In this document: positions 45,771 to 57,634 of the stretch, piece after piece | Position numbering within the stretch: the first letter of the stretch is position 1 | Layout: every line of letters begins with the position of its first letter | Origin: Ryuthela nishihirai | Taxonomy: Eukaryota > Arthropoda > Arachnida > Araneae > Heptathelidae | Length of the DNA: 64,000 nt | Assembly: GCA_038380435.1 (NCBI GenBank) | Contig: JAWZYU010000011.1 | Coordinates: 76,567,501-76,631,500 of the forward strand | Reading direction: 5' to 3' | Position numbers and translations under genes: made by a program | The notes under the pieces: model-generated | Seen by the model: the letters and a program-made list of their open reading frames with translations, nothing else | Told to the model about the DNA's origin: nothing | Databases searched by the model: none

Positions 45771-47254
45771 TAGTATGAACCTTCTGTTAAGGTAATTATC
45801 AATTGTCGATTAAATAAATTCTTTTCCGCTCTTAATTTCAGTACATTACGAGATGCAAGGAAAAGCCAAAGGGGGGCATGGTCCTGTTGAATGTGAGTGT
45901 TAATAATGGGAACGGAGGCGAAAAAATATTTAATATATATATATTACTTTTATTTTAAAAAATAAGTTTTTAAAGACCACTTAAAGGATGTGTAAATTAC
46001 ATAAAGGATATTTCATCCTTTCCGGCTTGATCTAGTCACTTGTCCACTTTAATTTATTTCTACATTAGAGCTGGGCTGGATGTAATGAAGAATGGTCTCT
46101 CTTCTTCGGTTAATTAAGCATTATTTTAGCCTGCATTTATTTATCGTTTTAGTAGAATGCACGAAAGCCGGGCAAATTGGCGTCACCTTTATGATCGATA
46201 TCTTACAGGGAAAAATGTCCTAAACATACAGTATGATCATCCTAGAAGTTTATATATATGTGTGTAAAATAATACTGAAAACGGTTTTAAAATATCTAAT
46301 GTTGTTTCCCTTTTCCTCTGATGTCAATATTAATTATAATCTTTCAGTGACAGAAGGTGATGCGATCTAAAAGTCAATGATAATGAGCGTGCAGCAAATG
46401 GAATGAAACTTTCTGCATCAGAGCATTACACGCGGAGAGAACGGCCACGAGATATCCATTATCATTTGCGTTGCCATCATCCATTGCCAGTGTCCGCACA
46501 CATCTCGCATATTTGTTCCTTAAACTTTTCTCTCGTTGCGACTTAGATCTTCAGAATAGTCCCTAGCCCAGACACCGGGTCTCATCCGCACCATTCCCGT
46601 CCCGCATGGACGATGACGGATGGCGTCTGGCCTTCTCTGGCAACAATCAGATCGATAGCCATCTCACAGAAACACAACACCCTGGTTGTGTCTTTTAGCA
46701 ATGCTCGGAGGCTCGTGAGCTTTGCAACCAGGAAGAGGATATTGTCCTTAACGCAAAGCAATGTCCTCTAAAGTTCCTATTCCAACAAGGAAATCTTGCT
46801 TCTACTTTCGGTGGCAGCGCAAAATTCGTTGCAAGAAAGTTATGAGAAAAATATGTTCGCTCAGGGCTATCTATTGTGCAAAGTCTGCACTTGCAGCTGA
46901 TTATTTCGTTATTTTGCTCCATTGCTCCACTTTAAACAACTTTAAAGTTTAGAAACTTTACAAAACATTATTCTTTTTTGCGAATGCGTAGGCTTGAGTA
47001 ATGAAATGTGTTTTTCCTCTAATGCATTCAAAACGATCTCACCGGTGTATTATCTAAATTGATTTGAGAATGGACTATATGTTATATATCAGGAGAAGGA
47101 AGCAAAATAACTAGTAAAATGTTCTGACTTGCGACGCACTCTTGGACTTTCGAGAACCACAACAAATACTTCTCTGTATCATGACGGATTCTTCTCTGGA
47201 AGCTTGCATCAGCAACATCATGCATTCTTTACAGATGTGTATGCAGTAGCCAGA
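45771..47254. other. Spacer; more balanced composition at 46380-46940
   Basis: The 46380-46940 stretch is less AT-rich and matches no repeat here. Its frames (46695-46922 minus, 46761-46952 plus) are mutual shadows without known domains. It could be unique sequence with a conserved element or exon, but I see no splice-bounded coding pattern. Confidence 0.3.
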
Positions 47255-47540
47255 GTTAGGTTGTTTACCACTAAGTGGTTTTTTTTAGCAAACAATGGGC
47301 TAAATGGCCAGGTCACAAGGACCCCAAAGGCTCAGAAAAGTTTGGGGAAACGTTGGATTGTTTTAACTCTGAGTGGCACTATTTTTGAACACCTGAACTA
47401 AATGTCTAGGTCACAAGGATTCGAAAGAAAACAGATGGTAGCCTCCTGTCAAGGCCACCCATAGTGTTCTTTAACGTTCACAGGGTATGTTTTTTCCCGC
47501 ACAAGAAACCGCAATGTCCCATCCACAGTCAAGAAGGAGA
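47255..47540 (-). repeat. SINE-A copies 5a and 5b, two truncated tails head to tail
   Basis: The reversed family tail occurs twice in the same direction: AGGTTGTTTACCACTAAGTG at 47260 (5a, to about 47344), and GTTGGATTGTTTTAACTCTG at 47350 (5b, to about 47530, including the TTCTTTAACGTTCAC block). 5a stops right after GTTTGGGGAAA, where 5b begins. This is either an insertion of one SINE into another or a local duplication. Confidence 0.8.
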
Positions 47541-48340
47541 CGAATTAGGACTCATCTCTGAGCAACGCAGACACCCAGTGACTGCGGAATCCAATATAGG
47601 TACTGAAGGGCAAACTGCTGAAGAAATCATTTGATTTCAACGCTGGAGTCTAAATATTTGGAACAATCGAGAAACAAAAATGCGTAATTCATGCAGCGTG
47701 TTCTTCGGTAGGTGTTAGACTCCCTGCTTCATTCAACCGGTTTTCAAATAGGTGTTGGACTCCGTGTTTCATGCAACTGATTCCTAGGTAGGTGCTGAGC
47801 TCCCTGCTTTATTACAGCTTCGTGCAGCTGGTTAATAAACTGGTTAATCCTCGTCTCGCAAACGATTTCTTCGTAGTTTTTGGTCTCCCTATAGATTATC
47901 TCGCAATAGTGGTTCAGCAAGTGTGCAATGACGTCATGTTTCAACCACGATGCAATGATTTTCTACTCGGAATTTTTTGCCTATGCCCATATGTTATTCA
48001 GAGATGATCCGATTATTGTTCCGCAAGTTTTTAAAAACAGATAATGCAAAATCGTAATGAATAGCAATCTTTGTGATCATAAAATGAAAAAATAGTCTTC
48101 GAGTTGGAAAATATCATCGATAGTAAGTTCCTTCACAAACCTTAATCTAAGAATAAATACAAAGTACACATAAGTGAAAACTTCTGTTAGATTTGAGTAA
48201 TATCTTTTTCCAATTATGTGTACATAATAATTAACTTTTATTCACACGAAAAAAATGCAACAGAATAAGCAAAGAATAAACAAAAATAAGGGCAGAGAAA
48301 ACAAAATTATTTACACTTCCAGTTTAAACCAGTAGATCGA
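47541..48340. other. Spacer with a short local repeat
   Basis: A roughly 45-bp phrase recurs at about 47700-47820 (GGTAGGTGTTAGACTCCCTG, AATAGGTGTTGGACTCCGTG, GGTAGGTGCTGAGCTCCCTG). No gene was seen. Confidence 0.5.
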
Positions 48341-48348
48341 ATAGAACT

Positions 48349-48520
48349 AGTCCAGATTTCTATATTTTTAAGAAAGGATTATTCAGCATCAGCAATGCAA
48401 TGTATTCCTTGTAAGTGATTCTGAAAACAAGATACAAATTAACCGAAGTTAATTTGTATCTTGTTAAAATTCTTAAAAAAGTCTTCAAAAAATTGTCCAG
48501 ATTTCTATATTTTTTAGTAA
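48349..48520. repeat. Hairpin (18-bp perfect stem) between direct repeats
   Basis: 48426-48465 is a perfect hairpin, stem AACAAGATACAAATTAAC with loop CGAA. It is bracketed by direct repeats GTCCAGATTTCTATATTTTT at about 48352 and 48495. The layout suggests a small insertion or tandem duplication. No family was recognised. Confidence 0.8.
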
Positions 48521-48891
48521 TAATATTTTTTAGATCTTTTAGATTTTTCATAAACCAAATAAAACACTGCAAAATTTAAACTCTTTAACAAATTTTAAAG
48601 TTTTGCAAGAACCGATTTCAGCTTTTACTAAACAACGAACTCAGGGATTTAACGTTTTTTACATCAGAAATTCCGAGCGAAGTATTTTAAACCTATTTCC
48701 AGAATTTTTTGCTTCTCCGTGTTGCCTGTAACGAGTTAAATATTCTAGGAGTCAAATGCACCGTGTCTTTGTATTTTATCTCTGTTTTTCCTTAGGCACT
48801 GTAAAAGAAATCAATTTTCCTTAAAAATATTTAATTTGTTCCAGTTACACTAATTTTAATTTCTTGATAAAAAAATAGTGACGTTTTAATA

Positions 48892-49011
48892 TAGTCAGTC
48901 AAAAAAATATCCGAACACTATGGTTGATTACAGAATTCAGAAAAAATATCTGGCAACGGTTTTTTAGAAATTAGTGATCTGGCAACCTTTGTGTCAGGTG
49001 ACACGAAGGTT
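48892..49011. mobile_element. Palindromic TA MITE, copy 4, truncated after the centre
   Basis: It begins after TA with a mutated terminus (TAGTCAGTCAAAAAAATATC) and runs through ATTAGTGATCTGGCAACC to the centre GTGTCAGGTGACACGAAGGT. Then it stops, so only the left half and a few bases of the right half survive. Confidence 0.85.
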
Positions 49012-49239
49012 GAATTTATTTTTAAAAAAATCAATATAACACACATCTTAGACTGCTAATTAAATGTAAATTATTTTGACCAAAATTACTAATAACATAA
49101 TACTACGTTATTTAAATACCTGCAGTTATAAATTCTATGATCTCACAATCACTCATTCTTATCATTTAGTTTCCATTTACAGTTCTGAGTTTTTTTTATA
49201 TATTTGAATGTTATAATTTCTTAAATCAAAAATAATAAA

Positions 49240-49470
49240 TTTCGCATTTTTAATATTTAACTAAATTTTGTTGTAATGAACTAAATTCTTAATATAATTA
49301 TTTCAGATTCCATATCATTAATTAGATCTTGAACATTATTTTTAAAATACATTAACACTGTGTCAATTGCATGATTAATTAATGTGACATTCAAATTCGT
49401 AGTGCACAAGTCTTTCATATAGATAAGAGAGAATATCGGACCTAATACAGAATCCTGAGGGACTCTGGTT
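49240..49470 (-). pseudogene. Jockey/CR1-like reverse transcriptase scrap
   Basis: The minus strand reads RVPQDSVLGPIFSLIYMKDL, the GVPQGSVLGPxLFxIYINDL block of non-LTR reverse transcriptases. About 15 residues later comes AIDTVLM where FADDTxLM is expected, so the catalytic Asp pair is damaged. It is very short and adjoins no other LINE part. Confidence 0.7.
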
Positions 49471-51487
49471 TTTATTTTAAAGAAATATACTTGTAATATT
49501 ATCTACAGGGCGTGGTCATTTAAATAGCAACCTAAACTACAATAGTATTTGAAAGCTTACAATAATAATAATACTTACGACGATACCTAGTTGATACTTC
49601 GGTCTCAGGCTGAAACTTGTTTCAACTCAAACCGCCAGCCAATGATTTTTTGCTTCTTTTTTGTGTCATTGACTGTGTTTCCAATATTTCGATTATGTGT
49701 ATAATGATAATAATAGCCAATAATCAATAATAGTAAAACAAACGAATTATTTACTAGTTTTTATTTGTCGGGAATAATTGTGCATACATTATATAAGAGC
49801 TTTATAGCCGATGCACGAAATGTGCACATCCTTCTCGAAAACAGGTATCCACACTTTTTCATAAGTTTCATGGAATTGTGCGAAGCGTTTTTGAGTTAAT
49901 GCTGGCAAGGTCTGCTTTGTGTTTCACTCCCTGCATTCTTCGTGGTTTTACTAGAATAGACTTCTTTGAGAAATCGCCACAGAAAGAAAAATGTTCGCAC
50001 CTGCAACAGTTCTTCAACTGGTGTCAGCAGCAGCTCAGCAATCAGGGTGCTGACCTTGGCACAGGTGTCACACGGAAAGTGGAAAGAGTCTATTACACGG
50101 AGGAAAATTGCTTCCAATTTCGTTTCTGTATCATTATTCGAGATTTCTTTTTTAAATTGAGTTTCAAATGTCACATACTCTATAATCACTGCTTAACACT
50201 TAATTAAAACCAGAGGTTATTTATTCCATAGTCCCTTAATGAAATGCCTTTTTATCACTGTTGAGGAGGCAATTGTTTAGAAAATAGCCATTCTTGACAA
50301 ACCTTCCCCGAAGTTGAAGATAATTCCATCCGTCTTGATAATCGCACGTTTTAGGGAGAAATAAAGCAAGAGGGGTATATTATTATTTCGCACAGCACTC
50401 CCCATGTCTCAAGCTTTCATTTCACATAAACCGTGTTACGTTCGGCACTTGCGTTCGTATCTACAGTAGAACAATCCTTAACATATTTTCCATTTTTTAG
50501 TGAAAAAAGCATGATGACGGAAGGCACCTCTATAGCCTGCGATACTCCCCATATCAGAAGCTTTCATTTGACCCTTAGCTCGTTACTTTCGGCCGTAGCG
50601 TTCCGAAGATATAGAGGAACAATAATTTTTTATTCTTCCCCTTTTCAGGGGAAAAAACCTTAAGGGTACATTTCTTGTAGCCGATGTATTTTTTTATAGC
50701 CTATGTATTTTTTTATATATTCACATAAAAATCATAAGTTTGTCAGTTGCGTTCGAAGGATATGGTGAAACAACTATATTTTGACAAATGTACGAACTTA
50801 CAAACTGGCAAGCAAGAATGCGAAAAGCAATAGGAAGATCTGTTATTAAAGCATTTTTTATGGAAAAAATCGATCTTTTTGCTTATAAAGCAAATATATG
50901 TTCAAAAAAAATTACTCGAATTTCGGGGTACTTGTACTTTTTTGGCGTAGCTTCAACTTTGCTACTCGCAATTAATGTTTATCTTCTCAATAATCTTTCA
51001 TTTATCAAAAATATCTTTCTTATCTCCATTACCACCACTTATTCAGAATGAGGAAGTGCTGTAAAGATTGGCGAGATGCCGATGAATCGACATGCGGTGA
51101 CACTTCGGCTACGAATACGAGCAGTGTTGTCCTAAAGAAAGGTGGAGAGTGAGGCAGAGTTAAAATGCGTGAATGTTGGCAATCTGACAATGAATCATCT
51201 CCGATATCAGATACCGTGACAAGGTAACTATCACTCGTGCAGTGCGAGAATCTTTGAGATAAACTGAAATTCTTCAGAAGAGGGATTTGCAATCTACGTC
51301 CCACTGGCAGGATCTGACCTGCGAAACAAGTTTGACCTGACCATCGAGTGCAAGAGCAATTGCTTCGAATCAGGTTTAAATCACTGTACTTAATAACATC
51401 ATGCAAGAGACAATTAAATCATTTCTTGCATTTTTATACTAATCTATGGATATAATGTATTAATATTTTGGTCCGAATGTTGCTTCA
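49471..51487. other. Spacer with a two-unit degenerate repeat at about 50400-50660
   Basis: The phrase CACTCCCCATGTCTCAAGCT (50395) and a relative (ACTCCCCATATCAGAAGCTT, 50545) each lead into CTTTCATTT and a GTTCGGC / TTTCGGCC block, about 150 bp apart. Frames at 49878-50207 and 50788-51051 have no family resemblance. Confidence 0.4.
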
Positions 51488-51511
51488 GTTATTGAGAAAA
51501 AGGTTCAGCAG

Positions 51512-51625
51512 TGAAAAGGTCGAAAGCCTCTACACGAGAAAGTTCCACTAAAGAAGTAAAAGAATGCAACGATAAAGATTTTGCCGAGTACGACAACGAA
51601 TTCGAAGTGAATTACCTCATGTCAC
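51512..51625 (+). CDS. Candidate internal exon, possible chromodomain start
   Basis: After an AG at 51511 (an alternative acceptor with a better pyrimidine tract ends at 51488), a frame without stops runs to a strong donor-like CAC/GTAAG at 51626. The peptide is basic and Ser-rich (KRSKASTRESSTKEVKEC), then acidic (NDKDFAEYDNEFEVNYLMSR). The last part resembles the EYxVExIldxR opening of chromodomains such as HP1. No continuing exon (LVKWKGY-type) was found within the window, and the frame hits a stop soon after the donor. It could equally be chance or part of a decayed element. Confidence 0.25.
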
Positions 51626-51832
51626 GTAAGCAATTCATGTTTTAATTTCGTAATTTCTTCCTCCTGTTGAGAAAGTGTATAAATTATAGCACTGATAACG
51701 ATTTCGTTACACGAAACTGCACTCATGTAACGATGGAGAGCTTTCGGAAAGTTGGAGGATGGTCAGTTTCGAAGGTCGCCATATTCTTTGGTGTCCACCA
51801 TTCTGTTTATCAGAAGACCTGCTCAGGGGGAA

Positions 51833-52190
51833 GTGGGGGGTGGCCCAGTCGGTAGCGTGCCAGCCTCGTAATCTGAAGTTCCCAGGTTCGATTCACAACA
51901 GGGCAAGCTTTGAGATTTATCTCTGCTAAACTCCCTCTCAGCCCTCGTTCAGTAGGGAACACGGCTAGACTAGGAAAGGCAGCTGTCCGTTGAATGGGAA
52001 GAAAAACGTGCTCCTTGTTCAGTAGATCCATATCCTGTGTTAAAGTAACACACTGAATGGTCTTGACGTGAGGCTCCCATCTGTCACCTAAAGGCTGTCC
52101 AGTGACTCCCCTTTCCTCAAACTTCTCTGAGGCCTTGGGGTCCCAGTGATCTGGCCATTTACCCTATTGTATGAAAAAATTGTTGTTGTG
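51833..52190 (+). repeat. SINE-A copy 6
   Basis: The head GGGGTGGCCCAGTCGGTAGC, then AGCCTCGTAATCTGAAGTTC and box B GGTTCGATTC. The body includes CCCTCTCAGCCCTCGTTCAG and TGATCTGGCCATTTACC, fading at GTTGTTGTGGG. Confidence 0.92.
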
Positions 52191-52885
52191 GGATAAGATA
52201 ACATAAACCTTTTCAAAGGCGGCCTAGGGTTACTACTTTGGAATCCGAGTAATTCGGTAATTTTTTGAATGACATAGAAGAATTCGTGACATTTTTCAAA
52301 TGACCTTTCTGTGGTCTCGAAATATTCTGAAAAATTTTCGAATTACTTTCTTAAACTGCTTGTCTGCTGTACCACATATCAACGCAACACGTAACAATAT
52401 GACATTTGGTTATCATTTCGTGTTGACTTCCAAAGGAACCTTGTGTTTATAGAAGTAAGCTTAACTTTCTTAATTTATGCTTATTTACTTAGATTTCAGT
52501 TTTTTGATTACTTTATAAATATTATCATTTAACATCTCGACAGGAAGTGTTAATAAGTTTTTTAGCCACTTTTACATTTCTGTTCCGGAAAGTGGAATCT
52601 TTCAATTTTTTGTGCCGTGGACATTTAAAAACAAAGACTAATTTTTCTAATCAATGTCCTTTCACAATACAGACTTTTTTTCAAGCACTAAAAGGGTCAA
52701 ATACCGATTTAGCATTCAGTAGAGCAGCTTTCAACATTGCATACTATTTCCTATTTACAATTGAAAGGGCAAAAAATGCAAAACTCGGAATATTTTGCAC
52801 CTCAAACGTTGTCTATATGGGACGAAAGATCAAAATTCTTGATCTTGGTTGCAATCCTTCAAGCTGATTGCCATATTGAACTACT
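52191..52885. other. Spacer, nothing recognised
   Basis: A 106-codon plus frame (52547-52867) has no domain-like pattern and overlaps another phase (52737-53087). The latter reads into Tc1 debris. Confidence 0.35.
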
Positions 52886-52889
52886 GTTC

Positions 52890-53600
52890 CAGGGGAGAAG
52901 AGGTGAAACAGCATCATCTGTGTCTTCCTGTCTTATTGTAGCCACAGGAAGATACTTATCTGCTTCAACTACGACCACAAGGTTTCATAAATCCAGACGG
53001 TATGCCTGTCGACTCATTCTATGTGTCCATTTAACCCACAGACAGGCCAGCTTGAAATGGTATCATAATCATATAGCCTTGACCTAAGAACAATGGGTTA
53101 TGAATTATTTACGGAAGAGTCGAAATTTTTTCTAAAATCAGACATCAGACATTTACTAATCTAGAAAGAGGTTGGAACCTGCAAACAGTCCCATATCGTC
53201 GTTGAGAGAAGTACATTTGTGATAGAGGTCTGATTGTGTGGTCAGGGTTTTCAATGTGTGGCCGTACAGACATCCATGTGTTCAATCGTGTGGTCGTTGA
53301 ATGTTCCAAAAAATAGAGACGAGATTCTTGATCTCCATATGTGCTGTTGCAGGAGGTGACGAATTCCCTGCAACGGATGTTAATGCCCATCCACACAGAG
53401 AAAGACTGACCAAACAATATCCTGAGGAAGAAAGTATCCAACGAATGCAGTGTCCTGCATTCTCTGCGAATCTCAACCCGATATAACATCTATAGGAGCA
53501 ATGTCACTTTCAAACCCTACTCTTCTTGGCCTCAGGACTTTTCTTATTGCTCAATGGACTTGGACAATGGACTCCTCTTCTCTGAATTATCTTATTATGA
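52890..53600 (+). pseudogene. Tc1-like transposase remnant, second family
   Basis: Plus-strand fragments in several frames: FHKSRRYACRLILCVHLTHR with QASLKWYHNH (52980-53070, end of the DNA-binding half), IVWSGFSMCGRTDIHVFN (53230-53290, the VWxGxSxxGRTDLxV block), then IQRMQCPAFSANLNPI near 53440-53480 (the WPxxSPDLNPIEH block). The first Asp region and many codons are lost. The phrasing differs from the Tc1-like elements at 11161, 15232 and 54060, so it is a separate family. Confidence 0.8.
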
Positions 53601-54059
53601 GCATGAATCATCTTGTTAGGGTTGCATTAATGCTAGAGAAAGCCATGTCCACTATTCACTTACATTTATAGTCAAAGCAACACCTCTCACTCCTGTTCAT
53701 GTATTTTATTAGTTTTCAGGGTATATGTGAATCATTTTGGCCACATTTTATGACATCACAAAACCACCTATGCATCTTCCTGAGAAATTTGATTAAAACT
53801 GTCCAAATACAACACAGGAAATGAAAAATACAATCACTTGCAAGACGTTATGTAAATGTGACGAAATTTAGGGAGGCGGTAGTATATGAAAATGCATGGA
53901 AAGGATTAGGTTTGCAGGACGATCGAAACGATTGGACAAGCGCGAGATGACATTATAGGTGCGGAGCAGTCAAACACAGAAAAAGGCAACCAAAGCTCCC
54001 TGATTGACAAAACGTAGTGGATATTGTTTTAAACCTCTAAAGATGCCCTTAATGCGGAC

Positions 54060-55130
54060 GTCGACAGCCGTTCCTACAATTAGCAGGCTTTAAACGTGGA
54101 AAAATCATCGGCATTAGAGAAGCTGGTTTTTCCTACAGAGATGTGGCCAAACCTTGTTGGCCGCAATCCCAGCACCATCGTACACATATGGCGCCAGTGG
54201 ATTCAAGAAGGATCCAGCACACGCCGACAAGAATCAGGAAGACGACGCATGACCACGGAGGAACAAAACGCCTTTTGCGACGCACGTTATTGCGTGACAG
54301 ATTCGCGACTACAACGCAACTGCAAAGGGACTGGCAACAGGTAACACATCGAATACCTACCAGGCCGACGGTAAATAACAGGCTTTTACAGTTTTCATTG
54401 CGAACCTATCGTCCGGCACTGAGTTTGTCCTTCACATCTCCCCACATGCAAGCACCTCTTCAGTGGTGTCGCCTCAGACAGAACTGGGGCGAACAAGAGT
54501 GGAGTACCGTGATGTTTGGTGACGAATCTCGTTTTGGTCTTGGTCGGCACGACGGTAGACAACGTGTTCGCCGTCATCCAGGGGAAAGGGACGCCACCCA
54601 GTGCGTGCGACATCGCCATACAGCTCCAGCACCTGGTGTCTTCGTGTGGGGTGCCATTAGTCAGACATCTCGGAAGAACTGGTTATCATAAGTGAATCTC
54701 TAACTGCCCAACGATATGTTACCAACATTTTGAAGCCAGTGGCTGTCCCATTTGTTCAGCAGCAAGGAACCTTTTACTAGCAAGATGACGCATGTCACCA
54801 CACAGCACGCATTAGTCTGCAATATTTACATGAGCAAAACATTCAGGTACTACCATGGCCTCTCACTTATTGAACACGTCTGGAACATGGTGGGCTGACA
54901 GTTCCAACAAAATCCAAGAGGTGCGCCAACCATTGTCGCTGAATGGGACGAAGTCGCGCTGTTTGGCGAAGTCGCGCTGTTTGGCGAAGTCGCGCTATTT
55001 GGCTATTAGTCGCGCTATTTAGCGAAGTCGCGCTATTTGGTGTTCTATCCCTCAGAAGGACATTATAGAGCTGTACGGTAGCCTTTCCCGCCGTGTTCAT
55101 GAATGCATTGCTGCGCGGGGCGGTTCAATA
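54060..55130 (+). pseudogene. Tc1-like transposase, third family, with internal 18-bp expansion
   Basis: Order: FKRGKIIGIREAGFSYRDVA (HTH, 54090-54150), PRRIRKTTHDHG-type linker, then the frame 54143-54691 with HMQAPLQWCRLRQNWGEQEW, STVMFGDESRFGL (first Asp) and APGVFVWGAIS. QDDACHHTARI near 54780 carries the second Asp. At 54855-54890 the text jumps from LPWPLTY to HVWNMV-like codons, so the SPDLNPIE block with the catalytic Glu is deleted. A run of 18-bp repeats follows. Stops occur at about 54690 and 54778. Dead copy. Confidence 0.85.
54949..55040. repeat. 18-bp tandem repeat inside the Tc1 pseudogene, 5 units
   Basis: CGAAGTCGCGCTGTTTGG repeated at 54949, 54967, 54985 and 55023, with a 20-bp variant at 55003-55022. 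It arose after the transposase reading frame was in place, since single-copy text flanks it on both sides. Confidence 0.95.
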
Positions 55131-55169
55131 TCATACTAATTATCCACTTTACCGGGTAGGTAAAGTGGT

Positions 55170-55885
55170 AGTTTTCCTGCAGTTTTTTTTTTTTTTGATA
55201 ATGTAATCGATCGCACATCTCAGTGTATGCTAACAGCTGCCTGAGTTTCAATAAAATGACACTAATCCTTCTAGGTGTTGCAAATTTTTTTTCCTGTAGT
55301 GTATATTCCAAGACATGCACATTTATTTGATCCATGCTTAAGTTTTGACGAGCAACGTATTTGGAATTACATTATTCATAGTTATCTTAAACTTTTTATG
55401 TTTAATTGAATTGATAAGAATTGATATCAGGAACAATCTTGAAATTCTCGCAATCAATCTTTCTGTACTAATATTGACAAATGACAAAAACGAGGAAACT
55501 GAAAGAATTGACAAAACTGATGATCGAATGGAAAGTTCGTTTCGTCCGTTAAAGTGAAAGTTCAGTGAACTGAAATGAAGACAGGAAAGTCCTGAAATTA
55601 AAGAAAAAGGAAATGAAATGATATCTCGGTTGGAAATTCTGTGAATTGAAATGAGAACAGAATGATAACGGAAAAGAAAACTAAATTCGACAAAGCGTGG
55701 AAAAAACTGCGAGAATGATCTGATGAGAAGAAGATGAAAGATTACTTCAAAGGAAACATGAAAATAGTTGCATTCAACTGCAGACCCGGATATAAAACAA
55801 AATTTAGAGAAGGGATGGGACGAGTCAATTAACTAGACTGAATCAGAACGGACAGGAACATGTAATGGTGTCTGTAAATGGCAGT
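55170..55885. other. Spacer; purine-rich on the plus strand from about 55480
   Basis: From 55480 to 55830 the plus strand is strikingly A/G-rich. Its frames give charged Glu/Lys-rich text with stops, as a decayed coiled-coil (for example a gag-like protein) might. This is not strong enough to name. A 10-bp hairpin (CCACTTTACC GGGTA GGTAAAGTGG) lies at 55144-55168. Confidence 0.3.
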
Positions 55886-56281
55886 TTGACATAGACATCC
55901 CTTTTTTGATGTTGGACAGAATTTGCCAATCCCAGCATCTATAGTCCGATCTTTCAATCTCGTGGTGCAGGCCGTTAACATTCGTGCTGCCAGATCAGTG
56001 AGGCCTATTGATCTGGTTTGCTACGATCACATATACCTTTCCTTTTTTCCACTTTGCTGAGAATTATACAACTGCACTTGGTCTTGGTGCTGACCTATTA
56101 AACCAATGGAGTGGGTAATAGCTTTGAGCTTGATCCTGAACTTGCTACGCTGGTGGGCTTCTTTTGAGGTAAACATTACTGCTGTGTTTTTTGCTTGCTT
56201 CTGCGTTGCCAGCCCTATGTGAGCACATTCAGAGGATGCCATAAGTCAGCTAGTGGATAAACATGATCAGAGGTGATTGTA

Positions 56282-56660
56282 GGGGGTAGGCGTGTGGCCC
56301 ACTCGGAGCGTGGCAGGCTTGTGATCTTCAGTTCCCAGGTTCGAGTCTCTCCTGGGTCAGCGTTGATATTTTTCTCCACAAAACTCTCCGCCCTGCCTCG
56401 GTCGATAGGAGATAGCGATGGGCCTATAAAGGCCACTGTCCGTCGAATGGGACGTAAAGCTGTGGCTCCATGTGCGAGAGAGTCATACCCTGTGAACGTT
56501 AAATAACACGACTGGAGGCTAACATCTATCTCCTAACTGCTTTCCAGTGGGTCCCCTCCCCTCAGCCTTCTTTGAGTCTTTGGGGATTCTTTTGACCTGA
56601 CCATCTAGCTCATTATGTACAAAAAAAGGCCACTCTAGGTACAACAACCCAATCTAACCG
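56282..56660 (+). repeat. SINE-A copy 7
   Basis: The head GGTAGGCGTGTGGCCCACTC (diverged box A), GCTTGTGATCTTCAGTTCCC and box B GGTTCGAGTC, then TGGGTCAGCGTTGATATTTT, the body and the tail ACAACAACCC. It sits in the 5' untranslated part of an RTE-like LINE. Confidence 0.92.
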
Positions 56661-57634
56661 AGATATCATTATAGGTACCTGAACCCTTACTTCTACGGAC
56701 ATCGTCTAATCTACCCTGGTGTACTGTGTCTCTGACAGATTAGTTTCAATTATAATTTTATTCTTTTAATTATCACAAGCGTGGTTTGCTCACTGGGCCC
56801 GTTTCAAACAGGTTTTTCTGTAAATTAACAATACACTTAAGGAAAAAAAAGAAGCAGAAGATGGGGGGGAGCCATCTGAGTGATTATGATAAAAGCTCCT
56901 AAGGATTTTTACTACAGCTATTATCATCCCTATTTTAAAAAAGGTGCTCGCAGTTCTTGTGATAATTATAGAGAAATCGGTCTACTTTCTGTTTCAGGTC
57001 AAGTTCTTTGCATGATTGCACTTAATAGAATTAAGAATTTCGTTGATGGGCAACTGCGTAAAGAACAGTATAGATTCAAAAGTGGTAAGGGATGCATAGA
57101 TAAAATATTTTAACATAGACTATTTCATTAAAAATTTTCTTGTAGCTTCTTTGATTCCAAAAAAGGCTTTTAGTTCTGTTGATCGTCCTCTGTCGTGATT
57201 CATCAGGAGATCATATAGCATAGCTGACAAGTTAGCATTATAATAGCTGTCATGTGTTACAGTTGATAAGTCTCATAACAATTAGTTCATAATGGGTATT
57301 GGGGTTCGACAAGGGTGCATTTTTATCTCATTTTCTCTTCAGTTTGGTCATTGATTAGGTTATGTGGAATTCACTGCAAGGGGAAGATATGAACCGTAAA
57401 TGGTATGAAGACTTGAAGAGTAGGTCTGTGTAACAAACAGGGTGAAAACTAGAGTGATGAATATTGGCCAGAACACCAGTGTGTATAAACTTCAGTTGAT
57501 TTGAATGATTCAGCCCACGTTCAATTATATCGGGAGTTGTGCAACAGATACTGGTGATGCGTAGCATTAACAGAAGAATAGGGAGTACTACTGATACTTT
57601 AAGACTCTGGAGATTGTGTAAAAATAGATATATA

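Noticed and set aside
50788..51051. 87-codon plus frame with a hydrophobic stretch, possible membrane protein
   Set aside because: AT-rich sequence easily yields Phe/Ile/Leu runs. There is no start context, splice site or family support.
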